Made by a program: the position numbers and the translations under genes
The notes under the pieces: generated by a model
What the model was told of the DNA's origin: nothing
The model's input: only the letters and a program-made list of their open reading frames with translations
The model's database searches: none
Part shown: piece by piece, positions 46,799-55,326 of the stretch
How the letters are laid out: every line of letters begins with the position of its first letter
How positions within the stretch are numbered: position 1 is the stretch's first letter
Assembly (NCBI RefSeq): GCF_003351745.1
Contig: NZ_CP031222.1
Coordinates: 788,207-852,206, forward strand
Direction of reading: 5' to 3'
Source: Aquirhabdus parva
Lineage (GTDB): Bacteria; Pseudomonadota; Gammaproteobacteria; Pseudomonadales; Moraxellaceae
DNA length: 64,000 bases

Positions 46799-48571
46799 TT
46801 ACGATTGTGCAGTGAAGTAACCTTGATCAAAGCTCATGATCACTGCGGAGCCTGATTGAACCATTTTTGCACGGGCATCGAGTTCTGGGAGGATGCGAGT
46901 GACGAAGAACTTAGCCAATTCGACTTTATTCTGATAGAAAGCACCTTCTTTGACACTTGCCGCTTCTACGATACGAGCAAACATATACGCATAGCTGACC
47001 AGTCCAAAGACATGCAGATAATCGATCGCAGCTGCATTTGGCTCATCGGCATTGGCTTTAGAAGCTGCAATGACCAGAGTAGTGAGTGCTTCAAGGGTAT
47101 TCACAGAGTTTAGAAGAGAAACCTTCATCCATTCTGCTTTCATGCTTGCTGCAAATTCACGGATTTCAGCCAAGTAGGTGGCAACAAATGCTCCGCCATT
47201 TTTGGTCACTTTACGGCCGATCAAATCCTGAGCTTGTACACCGTTGGTGCCTTCATAGATTTGAGCAATACGGACATCACGTACATATTGTTCTACGCCC
47301 CACTCACGGATATAACCATGACCACCGAAGACCATTTGTGAGTCTACACAGGCTTCAAAGGCTTTATCGGTCAAGAATGCTTTCGCGATTGGAGTCAACA
47401 AGGCAACGCGGTCGGCTGCTTTTGCTTTGGTTTCAGCATCGCTGTATTTGGTCATGTCGAGTTGTTGTGCAACATACATAGCAAATGCGCGCGCTGCTTC
47501 GTTATGCGCTTTGGTTTTCAGCAACATACGACGTACATCGGGATGAACCAAGATGCTGTCCGCAGGTTTTTCCGGTGATTTAACACCAGTAGCACTACGA
47601 CCTTGCAAACGGTCGGTCGCGTATTGTGCAGCGTTTTGATAGCTGGCTTCAGATGCACCAAGGCCTTGGATACCCATCGACAAACGTTCGTAGTTCATCA
47701 TGACGAACATCGCGGCCAAACCTTCATTTTCTTTACCAACCAAATAGCCTTTGGCTGAGTCAAAGTTCATGACACAAGTTGCAGAAGCTTTGATACCCAT
47801 TTTGTGTTCGATTGAACCTGGGCCAACAGGGTTACGGTCGCCTAGGCTGCCATCTTCATTGACCAAGAATTTTGGGACGATGAATAGAGAAATACCGCGT
47901 GAGCCAGCAGGCGCATCAGGTGTTTTCGCCAAAACGAGATGAATGATGTTTTGCGTTAAATCATGATCACCACCGGTGATGAAGATTTTTGTGCCGCTGA
48001 TCGCATAGCTGCCGTCCTCATTAGGAATAGCTTTGGTTTTGATAATCCCAAGATCGGTACCTGCATGCGGCTCAGTCAGACACATCGTTCCTGACCATTC
48101 GCCGCTATAGATTTTTGGCAAGTACAGCTCTTTTTGTTCTTGTGAGGCATATGAGTTTAACGCCATACATGCGCCAACAGACAGGAGCGGGTAGAGCATA
48201 AATGATGGGTTTGCAGAGAAAATCATTTCGTCGGTCATGACAGAAACCATCTTCGGCATACCTTGGCCGCCCCATTGCTCATCAGCACCTAGGCCGACCC
48301 AGCCGTCATTGGCGTAGCTGGTAAATGCTTCTTTAAAGCCTTTTGGTGTGCTGACCGCACCATTTTCAATTTTTGCGCCTTCTTCATCACCAGTGCGATT
48401 CAGTGGTAAGAGCACGTCTTGGCTGAATTTAGCCATTTGCTCAAGGATTGCACTGACGGTTTCGCTGTCGATATGTGCGAGTTCAGGAGTCGCTTGCCAG
48501 AATTCATCCGCTTTAAAAACATCATTAAGGATGAAACGCATGTCTTGTAGTGGGGCATTATAAATTGGCAT
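46799..48571 (-). CDS. Long acyl-CoA dehydrogenase (~600 residues, FadE5/DmdC-like)
   Basis: 590 residues from ATG 48571 (MPIYNAPLQDMRFILNDVF), preceded by AGGTG; the frame is open to ATG 48601. FAD-dependent dehydrogenase: LTEPHAGTDLGIIKTKA, KIFITGG, then the catalytic Glu in IYEGTNGVQAQDLIGRK. The ~190-residue C-terminal extension is typical of the 600-residue subfamily that includes fatty acyl-CoA dehydrogenases and DMSP-pathway DmdC. Substrate chain length is not readable. A paralogue lies next to it, but a terminator separates the two, so they are transcribed separately. Confidence 0.9.
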   Translation of the reverse strand: MPIYNAPLQDMRFILNDVFKADEFWQATPELAHIDSETVSAILEQMAKFSQDVLLPLNRTGDEEGAKIENGAVSTPKGFKEAFTSYANDGWVGLGADEQWGGQGMPKMVSVMTDEMIFSANPSFMLYPLLSVGACMALNSYASQEQKELYLPKIYSGEWSGTMCLTEPHAGTDLGIIKTKAIPNEDGSYAISGTKIFITGGDHDLTQNIIHLVLAKTPDAPAGSRGISLFIVPKFLVNEDGSLGDRNPVGPGSIEHKMGIKASATCVMNFDSAKGYLVGKENEGLAAMFVMMNYERLSMGIQGLGASEASYQNAAQYATDRLQGRSATGVKSPEKPADSILVHPDVRRMLLKTKAHNEAARAFAMYVAQQLDMTKYSDAETKAKAADRVALLTPIAKAFLTDKAFEACVDSQMVFGGHGYIREWGVEQYVRDVRIAQIYEGTNGVQAQDLIGRKVTKNGGAFVATYLAEIREFAASMKAEWMKVSLLNSVNTLEALTTLVIAASKANADEPNAAAIDYLHVFGLVSYAYMFARIVEAASVKEGAFYQNKVELAKFFVTRILPELDARAKMVQSGSAVIMSFDQGYFTAQS

Positions 48572-48870
48572 GGGGGCACCTGAATCTGATTTAAGTGACA
48601 AGAGTAGACGGAAAAAAAAGGGTTTCCGCCATTGATATATTTTGAGTGCGGCTATTGTAGCAAAAAGAGCCCAAGAGGGACTAATGATTGTTTGACCTGA
48701 GGAGTTACCACATAGTTATTTTAGCTATAGATTCGATTGGCTTGTCTTGGTGAGGATTACGATGATTCATATTGAGTGATAAGCATAGGAAATGTAGAGT
48801 TCTCTGGGTCTTAAAAACAACAAAGGCGAACCACGGTTCGCCTTTGTCTTATCTCAATCTAAACATTCAA
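48572..48870 (-). other. Region between the two long acyl-CoA dehydrogenase genes
   Basis: About 299 nt. It contains the terminator of the upstream paralogue (48814-48846) and then ~240 nt that must hold the promoter of the 46799-48571 gene. No palindromic operator was recognised and no ORF is supported. Confidence 0.5.
48814..48846 (-). terminator. Terminator of the second acyl-CoA dehydrogenase gene
   Basis: CAAAGGCGAACC / GGTTCGCCTTTG, a perfect 12-bp stem with an AC loop (48821-48846). On the minus strand it is followed by TTGTTTTTAAG, a T-rich tail, 25 nt after the stop at 48871. Confidence 0.85.
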
Positions 48871-50670
48871 TTAGAATGCAAATTGATCGACATCCATTGC
48901 CATCAAAGGCTCAAGACCGGTATCGATGGTCGCGACATGGCTGCGGGTACGTGGCAACAGTTTCTTGAAGTAGAACTGCGCAGTTTTGACTTTCGCTTCG
49001 TAGAATGCGCGCTCAGTGGTATCGCCAGCCAACTTCTCTAGAGATACGCTAACCATGCGTGCCCACAGGTAAGCAAGGGTCACATAACCAGAGAAATACA
49101 GGTAATCAACTGCTGCTGCACCGACTTCTTCTGGGTTCTGCATTGCTTTCATGCCGATACGGGTGGTGATGTCACCCCATTCTTTGTTCAATTCAGCCAG
49201 CGGTTGTAGGAACTCGGCCATTGCAGGATTGCCTGCATTCGCTTCACAGAATTTGTGAATGATTTTGGTGAAGTTACGCAGCATCGCGCCTTGGGTAGAG
49301 AGAACTTTACGGCCAAGCAAGTCGAGTGCTTGGATTTCGGTCGTTCCTTCGTACAAACACGAGATACGGGTATCACGCACGATCTGTTCCATGCCCCACT
49401 CAGCGATAAAGCCATGACCACCGTACACTTGCACGCCATGCTTCGCAGATTCTGAACCGGTTTCGGTTAAGAATGCTTTCGCAATCGGGGTGAGAAGTGA
49501 CAACATGTCATCAGCTGCTTTACGTTGTTCAGCATCTTCAGTCACTTCAACGACGTCAGCAAATTGAGACAAGAAGTACACCAGCGCACGGCCACCTTCA
49601 GCAAATGCTTTTTGGGTCAACAGCATGTTACGTACTGCAGGGTGAACGATGATTGGATCTGCTTCTTTATCCAATGCTTTAGGGCCAGACAGTGAACGCA
49701 TTGCCAAACGGTCTTTTGCGTAGGTCAGCGCACCTTGGAACGCGCCTTCAGATGCTGCAAGACCTTGAACCGCAGTACCGATACGCGCAGTGTTCATAAA
49801 GGTGAACATACAGTTCAGACCTTTGTTTTCTGGTCCGATCAGGAAGCCTTTAGCTTCTTCAAACACGATGACGCATGTTGCGTTGCCATGGATACCCATT
49901 TTGTGTTCGATTGAGCCACACACTACGTTATTGCGTGTACCCACTGAACCATCAGCATTCACATTGAACTTTGGCACGATGAATAGGGAAATACCTTTAG
50001 TGCCTTTAGGTGCACCTGGTAAACGTGCAAGTACGATGTGGACGATATTGTCCGCGAGGTCATGCTCACCCGCAGAGATAAAGATTTTCTGACCAGTAAT
50101 TGAGTAGCTACCATCAGCATTCGGTTCTGCTTTGGTGCGGATGATCCCGAGGTCTGAACCAGCATGAGATTCGGTCAAACACATGGTTCCAGTCCACTCA
50201 CCGGAAACAAGTTTGCTTAAGTAAAGTTCTTTTTGCTCTGGGCTACCATGGTGCTCAACGGTACGGACCGCGCCATGAGACAAACCTGGGTACATGCCCC
50301 ATGACCAGTTTGCAGTACCGACCATTTCACTGACCGCGTTGCCCAGTGAACCAGGAAGACCTTGTCCACCGTGCTCGACAGGCACAGACATGGATGGGTA
50401 GCCTAAGTCGATGTATTTTTTATACGCTTCTTTAAAGCCTTTAGGAGTTGTAACGACGCCATTGTCAAAATGACAGCCTTCTTGATCACCAGAGTGGTTG
50501 ATCGGAGAGAGTTCGTTTTCACAGAAATCAGCTGCAGCTTCTACAACGCCATCAATCAACTCACGATTGGTGCCTGCATAAGCAGGGAGTGCATCGTAAT
50601 GTGCTTCAAAGTTAAGCAGTTCATGCATGACAAATTGAATGTCGCGAATGGGGGCTTTATATTGTGGCAT
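48871..50670 (-). CDS. Long acyl-CoA dehydrogenase (~600 residues), paralogue
   Basis: 599 residues. Same architecture as the preceding protein: LTESHAGSDLGIIRTKA, KIFISAGEHDLADNIVH, RTRISCLYEGTTEIQALDLL with the catalytic Glu. VYGGHGFIAEWGMEQ is the conserved stretch before it. Likely acts in beta-oxidation of fatty acids. The sequences diverge in the first ~60 residues (FEAHYDALPAYAG versus KADEFWQATPELA), which line the acyl pocket in this family, so chain-length preference may differ. No electron-transfer flavoprotein gene is in the window. Confidence 0.9.
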   Translation of the reverse strand: MPQYKAPIRDIQFVMHELLNFEAHYDALPAYAGTNRELIDGVVEAAADFCENELSPINHSGDQEGCHFDNGVVTTPKGFKEAYKKYIDLGYPSMSVPVEHGGQGLPGSLGNAVSEMVGTANWSWGMYPGLSHGAVRTVEHHGSPEQKELYLSKLVSGEWTGTMCLTESHAGSDLGIIRTKAEPNADGSYSITGQKIFISAGEHDLADNIVHIVLARLPGAPKGTKGISLFIVPKFNVNADGSVGTRNNVVCGSIEHKMGIHGNATCVIVFEEAKGFLIGPENKGLNCMFTFMNTARIGTAVQGLAASEGAFQGALTYAKDRLAMRSLSGPKALDKEADPIIVHPAVRNMLLTQKAFAEGGRALVYFLSQFADVVEVTEDAEQRKAADDMLSLLTPIAKAFLTETGSESAKHGVQVYGGHGFIAEWGMEQIVRDTRISCLYEGTTEIQALDLLGRKVLSTQGAMLRNFTKIIHKFCEANAGNPAMAEFLQPLAELNKEWGDITTRIGMKAMQNPEEVGAAAVDYLYFSGYVTLAYLWARMVSVSLEKLAGDTTERAFYEAKVKTAQFYFKKLLPRTRSHVATIDTGLEPLMAMDVDQFAF

Positions 50671-50903
50671 GGTGAATTCCTGCGGTTACGAATCAAAAGA
50701 ATAGGGTATGCGATATTTCGTTGCGCAATTTAGCATATCGGCTGTTGCTTTTGATGCATAAATCAGGTTCTGGCTTACAGATTTTGTGACTGAATGGTCA
50801 TGTAAAAAGGCCATTCAGGTTTGACATGCACAAGCGCTGATCTAGAAGTTAAAAATAAATACAATTGTCTATTATTTTTAATAAATTGAAAATTATATAT
50901 TTT

Positions 50904-51347
50904 TTAGTACCGTTTGTAGGGGAGGAATTTTCCTGACAAGATGACACTGACACGGTCTCCTTTGGGATCGGGTTCGCGTTCCAGCTTCATGGAAAAGTCG
51001 ATTGCAGACATGATCCCATCACCAAATTCTTCGTGAATAAGCGCTTTGATGGTGGTGCCATAGACATTGACCAGCTCATACCAGCGATAGATGAGAGGAT
51101 CCGTGGGTACAGATTCAGGCAATGATCCTTTATAAGGCACTTCTTGCAGCCATTTAATATCCATATCATCAAGATCAAAAATCGCCCCAATTTTTTGTGC
51201 TTCTTCCAAACTAAATGCCATTTGTCCCAAACAGCCTGCTGTGACCCACTCTTTGGATAGACCCAGTGCTGCTGCGACATCTTTCCATTGAATTTGTTTT
51301 CGGACTTTGGTTTCGATAATTTTTTCGGTAACGGCGAGACGAGTCAT
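50904..51347 (-). CDS. cynS: Cyanate hydratase (cyanase)
   Basis: 147 residues, the usual cyanase length (~156 in E. coli). N-terminal helical bundle (~1-75) and C-terminal catalytic domain with R88, E91 and S114 (in IYRWYELVNVYG and SAIDFSM), matching the R96/E99/S122 triad. It breaks down cyanate with bicarbonate to ammonia and CO2, detoxifying it and yielding nitrogen. No carbonic anhydrase (cynT), transporter (cynX) or cynR is adjacent. GGAAGTGAAAA precedes the ATG. Confidence 0.96.
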   Translation of the reverse strand: MTRLAVTEKIIETKVRKQIQWKDVAAALGLSKEWVTAGCLGQMAFSLEEAQKIGAIFDLDDMDIKWLQEVPYKGSLPESVPTDPLIYRWYELVNVYGTTIKALIHEEFGDGIMSAIDFSMKLEREPDPKGDRVSVILSGKFLPYKRY

Positions 51348-51428
51348 TTTTTCACTTCCGTACAGTATTGGGTTCTTTGGAAGTGAAGCAGGTTTTATGC
51401 CATGACAGCATGTTTCAAGTTTTAAAAC

Positions 51429-52523
51429 TTATTCTAAATCTGTGATCGGCGTCATCACCTGCAAACGTGGGAATGGCACTTTCATCTCTGCTGCGAGTAA
51501 AGCTTCCTGAATTTCTTCTCGTACCGTTTCACAGATTCTGGGCATGGTTTCGATATGGATGGGGTCAATCCAGAATCGCACAATGAGACTGATGTGGGAT
51601 TCCGAGAGTTCTTGTGCGGTAATCAGTGGGGCAGGGTGTTTTAAGACGTGCTCGTCTTGATCTAATACCTCATGGATAATTTGTCGTGCTTTGGATACCG
51701 AGTCATGATAAGCCAGACGGCAGGTGATAGAAAAACGAATGGCACCATGTGAGGTGTAATTAGTCACTTCTGCAGCGGCAACGGTGGAGTTGGGTAAGAT
51801 CAGATAAAGATTGTCCCGTGTCCGAATCCGTGTCGTACGTAGTGTGATCAGCATAACTTGACCATCTTTATTATTAATACTGACCCAATCCCCGATCCGG
51901 AATGGACGCTCAAGCAAGATGGTAATCCCAGCGATGAAGTTCGCTAAAGTGGCCTGCGCAGCAAAGCCAACCGCAACCCCTGCAATGCCAAGACCTGCCA
52001 CAATTGACATCATGTTAAAGCCGAATTGGCTCAAGATCGATGCCAAGGCAAAAACCACAATCACCACAGTCAAGATATTGTTAAAAAGCTGATTAATGGA
52101 CTCGTCGAGATAGAATTTTTTTAGCGTTTTATTCATCAAGCGAATGATGATGACCCATAAAAGATAAAAGCCCAGTAAGGCAATTGCGGCTCTGGCCGTG
52201 GCACGCAGTAAACTCAGTTCCACTCCCAGTTGAGAGAATAAGGCGATCAGACTGGTGAATAACCAGATCAGTTTTAGACTGACCCGCAACGTTTGAATGG
52301 TAGATGACCCCAAAAGCGAACGACGTTTAACCATGCTGATGACATGATTGAGCGTGATATAGATGAGATACAGCGTCAGCAGTAAGGCAAGCGTGATGAT
52401 TCCTTTACTGAGAATCAATCCCGGCAGGTCTGCCCAATCCACATTTTTGCTGTTGGGTGCACCAAGGCTATAGAACAGACTTTGCTGAAAAGCATGAACA
52501 AGTTGATCAAGAAAATTATTCAT
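51429..52523 (-). CDS. Mechanosensitive ion channel, MscS family
   Basis: 364 residues. Four or five N-terminal membrane helices, then the pore helix and beta domain: GLGIAGVAVGFAAQ, TLANFIAGITILLERPFRIGDWVSI is the MscS hallmark. The C-terminal cytoplasmic cage lies at ~230-364. Extra N-terminal helices make it a MscS-like protein of the YnaI/YbdG-size class (~340-415). Opens on membrane tension to release solutes in hypo-osmotic shock. Stop lies 81 nt from the cynS start. Confidence 0.92.
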   Translation of the reverse strand: MNNFLDQLVHAFQQSLFYSLGAPNSKNVDWADLPGLILSKGIITLALLLTLYLIYITLNHVISMVKRRSLLGSSTIQTLRVSLKLIWLFTSLIALFSQLGVELSLLRATARAAIALLGFYLLWVIIIRLMNKTLKKFYLDESINQLFNNILTVVIVVFALASILSQFGFNMMSIVAGLGIAGVAVGFAAQATLANFIAGITILLERPFRIGDWVSINNKDGQVMLITLRTTRIRTRDNLYLILPNSTVAAAEVTNYTSHGAIRFSITCRLAYHDSVSKARQIIHEVLDQDEHVLKHPAPLITAQELSESHISLIVRFWIDPIHIETMPRICETVREEIQEALLAAEMKVPFPRLQVMTPITDLE

Positions 52524-52631
52524 CAGATTCAGCCATGTTTTCCAAAAGTGACGGATTTCTATTTAAGCCCCGACGAATCCAACTATGGATTCTATTTTCT
52601 CAATCTAGCACAGGCTATGCCAAGCGAGCGC

Positions 52632-53633
52632 TTAATTGCGCTTGATACCGAGGACTTCTACATTAAGGGCCGTCAAGGGTTGTGGTGTTGAGTTTGGATC
52701 AAGGATCGCAAGCAAATTCTGTGCGGCTAGATTTGCCATTGCATGCCGCGTTTTGAGGCTGGCACTGCCAATATGCGGCGTGAGTACGATATTAGGAACG
52801 CTTAAAAGGTCAGGATCTATATGTGGCTCACCTTCAAAAACATCTAGCCCAGCAGCAGCAATTTGGTGAGTACGTAGTGCTTCGACAAGTGCGACTTCGT
52901 CAATGATCCCGCCGCGCGCGATATTGGTGAGTGTTGCCGTCGGTTTCATCATGGCTAGTTCAGGTTGACCAATGAAGTGATGGACTTCTGGGGAGTAGGG
53001 GACGGTAATGATCAAATGATCACTTTGTTGTAAGAGCTCTTCTTTACTGACGTAGCGTGCATTCAATTGTTGTTCGATCTCAAGAGCTAGTCGACTGCGG
53101 TTGTGATAAATCACAGGCATACCAAATCCATGCGAGCCGCGCTTGGCAATCGCTTGCCCGATCCGACCCATGCCTAAAATACCGAGCGTTGCACCATGAA
53201 TATCTTGTCCTGCAAAGAATCCAATATCCCATTGCCGCCATAGCCCTTCACGCAAGAAGCGTTCACTTTCTCCGATGCGCCTCGCGGTAGCCATCATCAA
53301 GGCAAAGCCGAGATCGGCAGTGGTTTCAGTCAGGACATTGGGTGCATTCGTGACCAGAACCCCTTGTGCGGTACACGCTGCGACATCGATATTGTTGTAG
53401 CCAACAGCGAGGGTGCAGACCGCGCGAAGTTCAGGGCATGCTTTGAGCAGTTTGGCATCAATTTTTTCGCTACTGGTGATGAGCGCCCCTTGCTTACCTT
53501 GCAGATGCAAAATGAGTTCATCTTGAGTCCAAATGTCATCATATTCATTCACCTCAACGTCAAATTTAGTACGCAGTTGATCGATGATGTCTAAGAATAT
53601 GGCACGTGCAACTAAGATTTTAGGTTTGGACAT
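52632..53633 (-). CDS. 2-hydroxyacid dehydrogenase (GhrB-like glyoxylate/hydroxypyruvate reductase)
   Basis: 333 residues. NAD(P)-binding motif GILGMGRIG (G154, G156, G159). Active-site residues R240 in NIARGG, the Glu in VFEGEP, and H287 in PHIGSAS. VGYNNIDVAACTAQGVLVTNAPNVLTET is the D-2-hydroxyacid dehydrogenase signature. Closest by eye to GhrB/TkrA, which reduce glyoxylate, hydroxypyruvate and 2-ketogluconate. Cofactor preference not decided. Ends 108 nt from the mscS start. Confidence 0.88.
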   Translation of the reverse strand: MSKPKILVARAIFLDIIDQLRTKFDVEVNEYDDIWTQDELILHLQGKQGALITSSEKIDAKLLKACPELRAVCTLAVGYNNIDVAACTAQGVLVTNAPNVLTETTADLGFALMMATARRIGESERFLREGLWRQWDIGFFAGQDIHGATLGILGMGRIGQAIAKRGSHGFGMPVIYHNRSRLALEIEQQLNARYVSKEELLQQSDHLIITVPYSPEVHHFIGQPELAMMKPTATLTNIARGGIIDEVALVEALRTHQIAAAGLDVFEGEPHIDPDLLSVPNIVLTPHIGSASLKTRHAMANLAAQNLLAILDPNSTPQPLTALNVEVLGIKRN

Positions 53634-53740
53634 TGTCTGGCTCCGTTACAACACTCTACGGCATATAGCAATGATTATGCTCATATTCATGTGTAAACAC
53701 AGTCAGACTTCTGTTGGCGTCTTATAGAACTCCACTTAAG

Positions 53741-55195
53741 TTAGCTAGAACAACTGACATTGACCGGAGGTTTATCATCGGGCAGTGGTGAAATATCGGA
53801 TGGTGTTTCCCGATCGGGTTGATTGGTATAGGGTGTAGACAATAGATCGAATAATCGCGCGACTTCGCTAAAGTCACCTGCTTCGGCATGTTCGATTGCA
53901 ATCTGAGCCATGTGATTTCGTAGGATATAGCGTGGGTTTGCCGCATCCATCGCCGTTTTACGTTCACTTTCAGGGCGTTCAGAGTCTTCAACCAGCGCTT
54001 TGTATTGTGCAGCAAAATCGTCAAAGGCAAAAATGTCGATGATTTCATCGCGTAATGATATCCAACCTTGAGGCGTGTCATCGGAGAGGAGACGAAAGCT
54101 ATTGGTATAATCGAGTCGATTTTTTTCCAGTAGACGCAAAAACTGAGAGGATAATTCGAGAATGCCATTTGGTGTGGCATGCAGACCGAACTTTTTGGCC
54201 ATGCCTTCCGTGTAGTAATGAAGGAATTCAGGCTCAAAGGTCGCAAGGAGTTCACTTAAGGACTCTTTGGTCACCAAGGCATCAACACTGCCTAGCGGCA
54301 ATAACTGACCCAGCCAAACCCATAGATTCCAGTGCGCAATGCTGGGTTGATTTTGATAGACATAACGTCCTTCGCTATCAGAGTGGTTATTAATCCACGT
54401 TGGTTCAAAACGCTCCATAAATCCATATGGACCAAAATCGAGCGTACTGCCTGTAATGTTCAGGTTATCGGTATTCATTACCCCATGTGCAAAACCGACC
54501 AATTGCCAGTCCGCAATCATTTTGGCCGTGCGCTGAATGACTGCACGCGCAAAGGCAAGAGTCGGTGATTCGGCTGTGAGACATTCCGGGTAGTAAGTCT
54601 CGATCATGGCATGCGTAAATTCAGGCAAAACATCCGCTGCAAAGCGATTGATCCACTCAAAGTGTCCCAGCCGGACATGACTATCTGCAACGCGCAGTAA
54701 ACAGGCGCCGCGCTCAAGCGTCTCACGCTGTACAGGGGTATCAGATGAGATAAACCCGAGTGCATTGGAAGAGGCAATACCTAAGGAAGAGAGTGCATGA
54801 CCAGCTAAATATTCCCGAATGACTGAACGCAGTACTGCGCGTCCATCCCCCATACGCGAGTAAGGCGTTAGCCCGACACCTTTGAGGTGTAGGTCTTGAA
54901 GTGTATTATTTTGATCGATCACTTGAGCCAGGAGTAATCCACGACCATCACCGAGTTGACCTGCCCAATGACCAAATTGATGTCCCGCATACACCATGGC
55001 CAATGGATCAAAACCATCTGGGAGCGTTTCACCCGCAATAATGGGTACCCACTGATCGGGTTCGGTTTCTTGCCAGCCGAGTTGGCTTGCTAACGCATGG
55101 TTAAAATGCCCTGCGATCGGATTTTTAAGCGGCTTAGGCGGTTGCTTATGAAACAGACGAGGATCAAGAAGGGCGTAGCGATTATCAATATTCAT
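53741..55195 (-). CDS. selO: Protein adenylyltransferase SelO (YdiU)
   Basis: 484 residues from ATG 55195 (MNIDNRYALLDPRLF); the frame is open to TTG 55210. Pseudokinase fold: HQFGHWAGQLGDGRGLLL, RMGDGRAVLRSVIREYLAGHAL, NTDNLNITGSTLDFGPYGFM (Mg-binding Asp region). SelO transfers AMP to Ser/Thr/Tyr of proteins, with a role in redox stress. The protein ends in Cys-Ser-Ser; that Cys occupies the position of selenocysteine in animal SelO. A terminator hairpin sits 13-18 nt before the ATG, so its promoter position is puzzling. Confidence 0.94.
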   Translation of the reverse strand: MNIDNRYALLDPRLFHKQPPKPLKNPIAGHFNHALASQLGWQETEPDQWVPIIAGETLPDGFDPLAMVYAGHQFGHWAGQLGDGRGLLLAQVIDQNNTLQDLHLKGVGLTPYSRMGDGRAVLRSVIREYLAGHALSSLGIASSNALGFISSDTPVQRETLERGACLLRVADSHVRLGHFEWINRFAADVLPEFTHAMIETYYPECLTAESPTLAFARAVIQRTAKMIADWQLVGFAHGVMNTDNLNITGSTLDFGPYGFMERFEPTWINNHSDSEGRYVYQNQPSIAHWNLWVWLGQLLPLGSVDALVTKESLSELLATFEPEFLHYYTEGMAKKFGLHATPNGILELSSQFLRLLEKNRLDYTNSFRLLSDDTPQGWISLRDEIIDIFAFDDFAAQYKALVEDSERPESERKTAMDAANPRYILRNHMAQIAIEHAEAGDFSEVARLFDLLSTPYTNQPDRETPSDISPLPDDKPPVNVSCSS

Positions 55196-55208
55196 AGGAG
55201 TTGTTCGC

Positions 55209-55245
55209 AAAAACGGCGTTATTCAAGTACTTTGAATAACGCCGT
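55209..55245 (-). terminator. Terminator of the desaturase gene, directly in front of selO
   Basis: Perfect 14-bp stem ACGGCGTTATTCAA / TTGAATAACGCCGT (55213-55226 with 55232-55245), loop GTACT, then TTTT on the minus strand (55212-55209). It ends 13 nt before the selO ATG. Oriented to end the minus-strand desaturase transcript, 81 nt past its stop. Confidence 0.85.
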
Positions 55246-55326
55246 ATAGGGAGGCAAGTAAGGCATCGTGTGATTGTAAGCAAGAACGGCGCTTAAGTGT
55301 TGCGCCGTGCAATGCGAAATAACAAA

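Noticed and set aside
48821-48846. Hairpin considered as an operator palindrome
   Set aside because: On the minus strand it is followed by a T-rich tail 25 nt after a stop codon, so a terminator explains it.
53722-54255. 177-codon minus-strand frame inside selO
   Set aside because: Lies wholly within selO in a different frame; composition is unlike a protein and no motif is seen.
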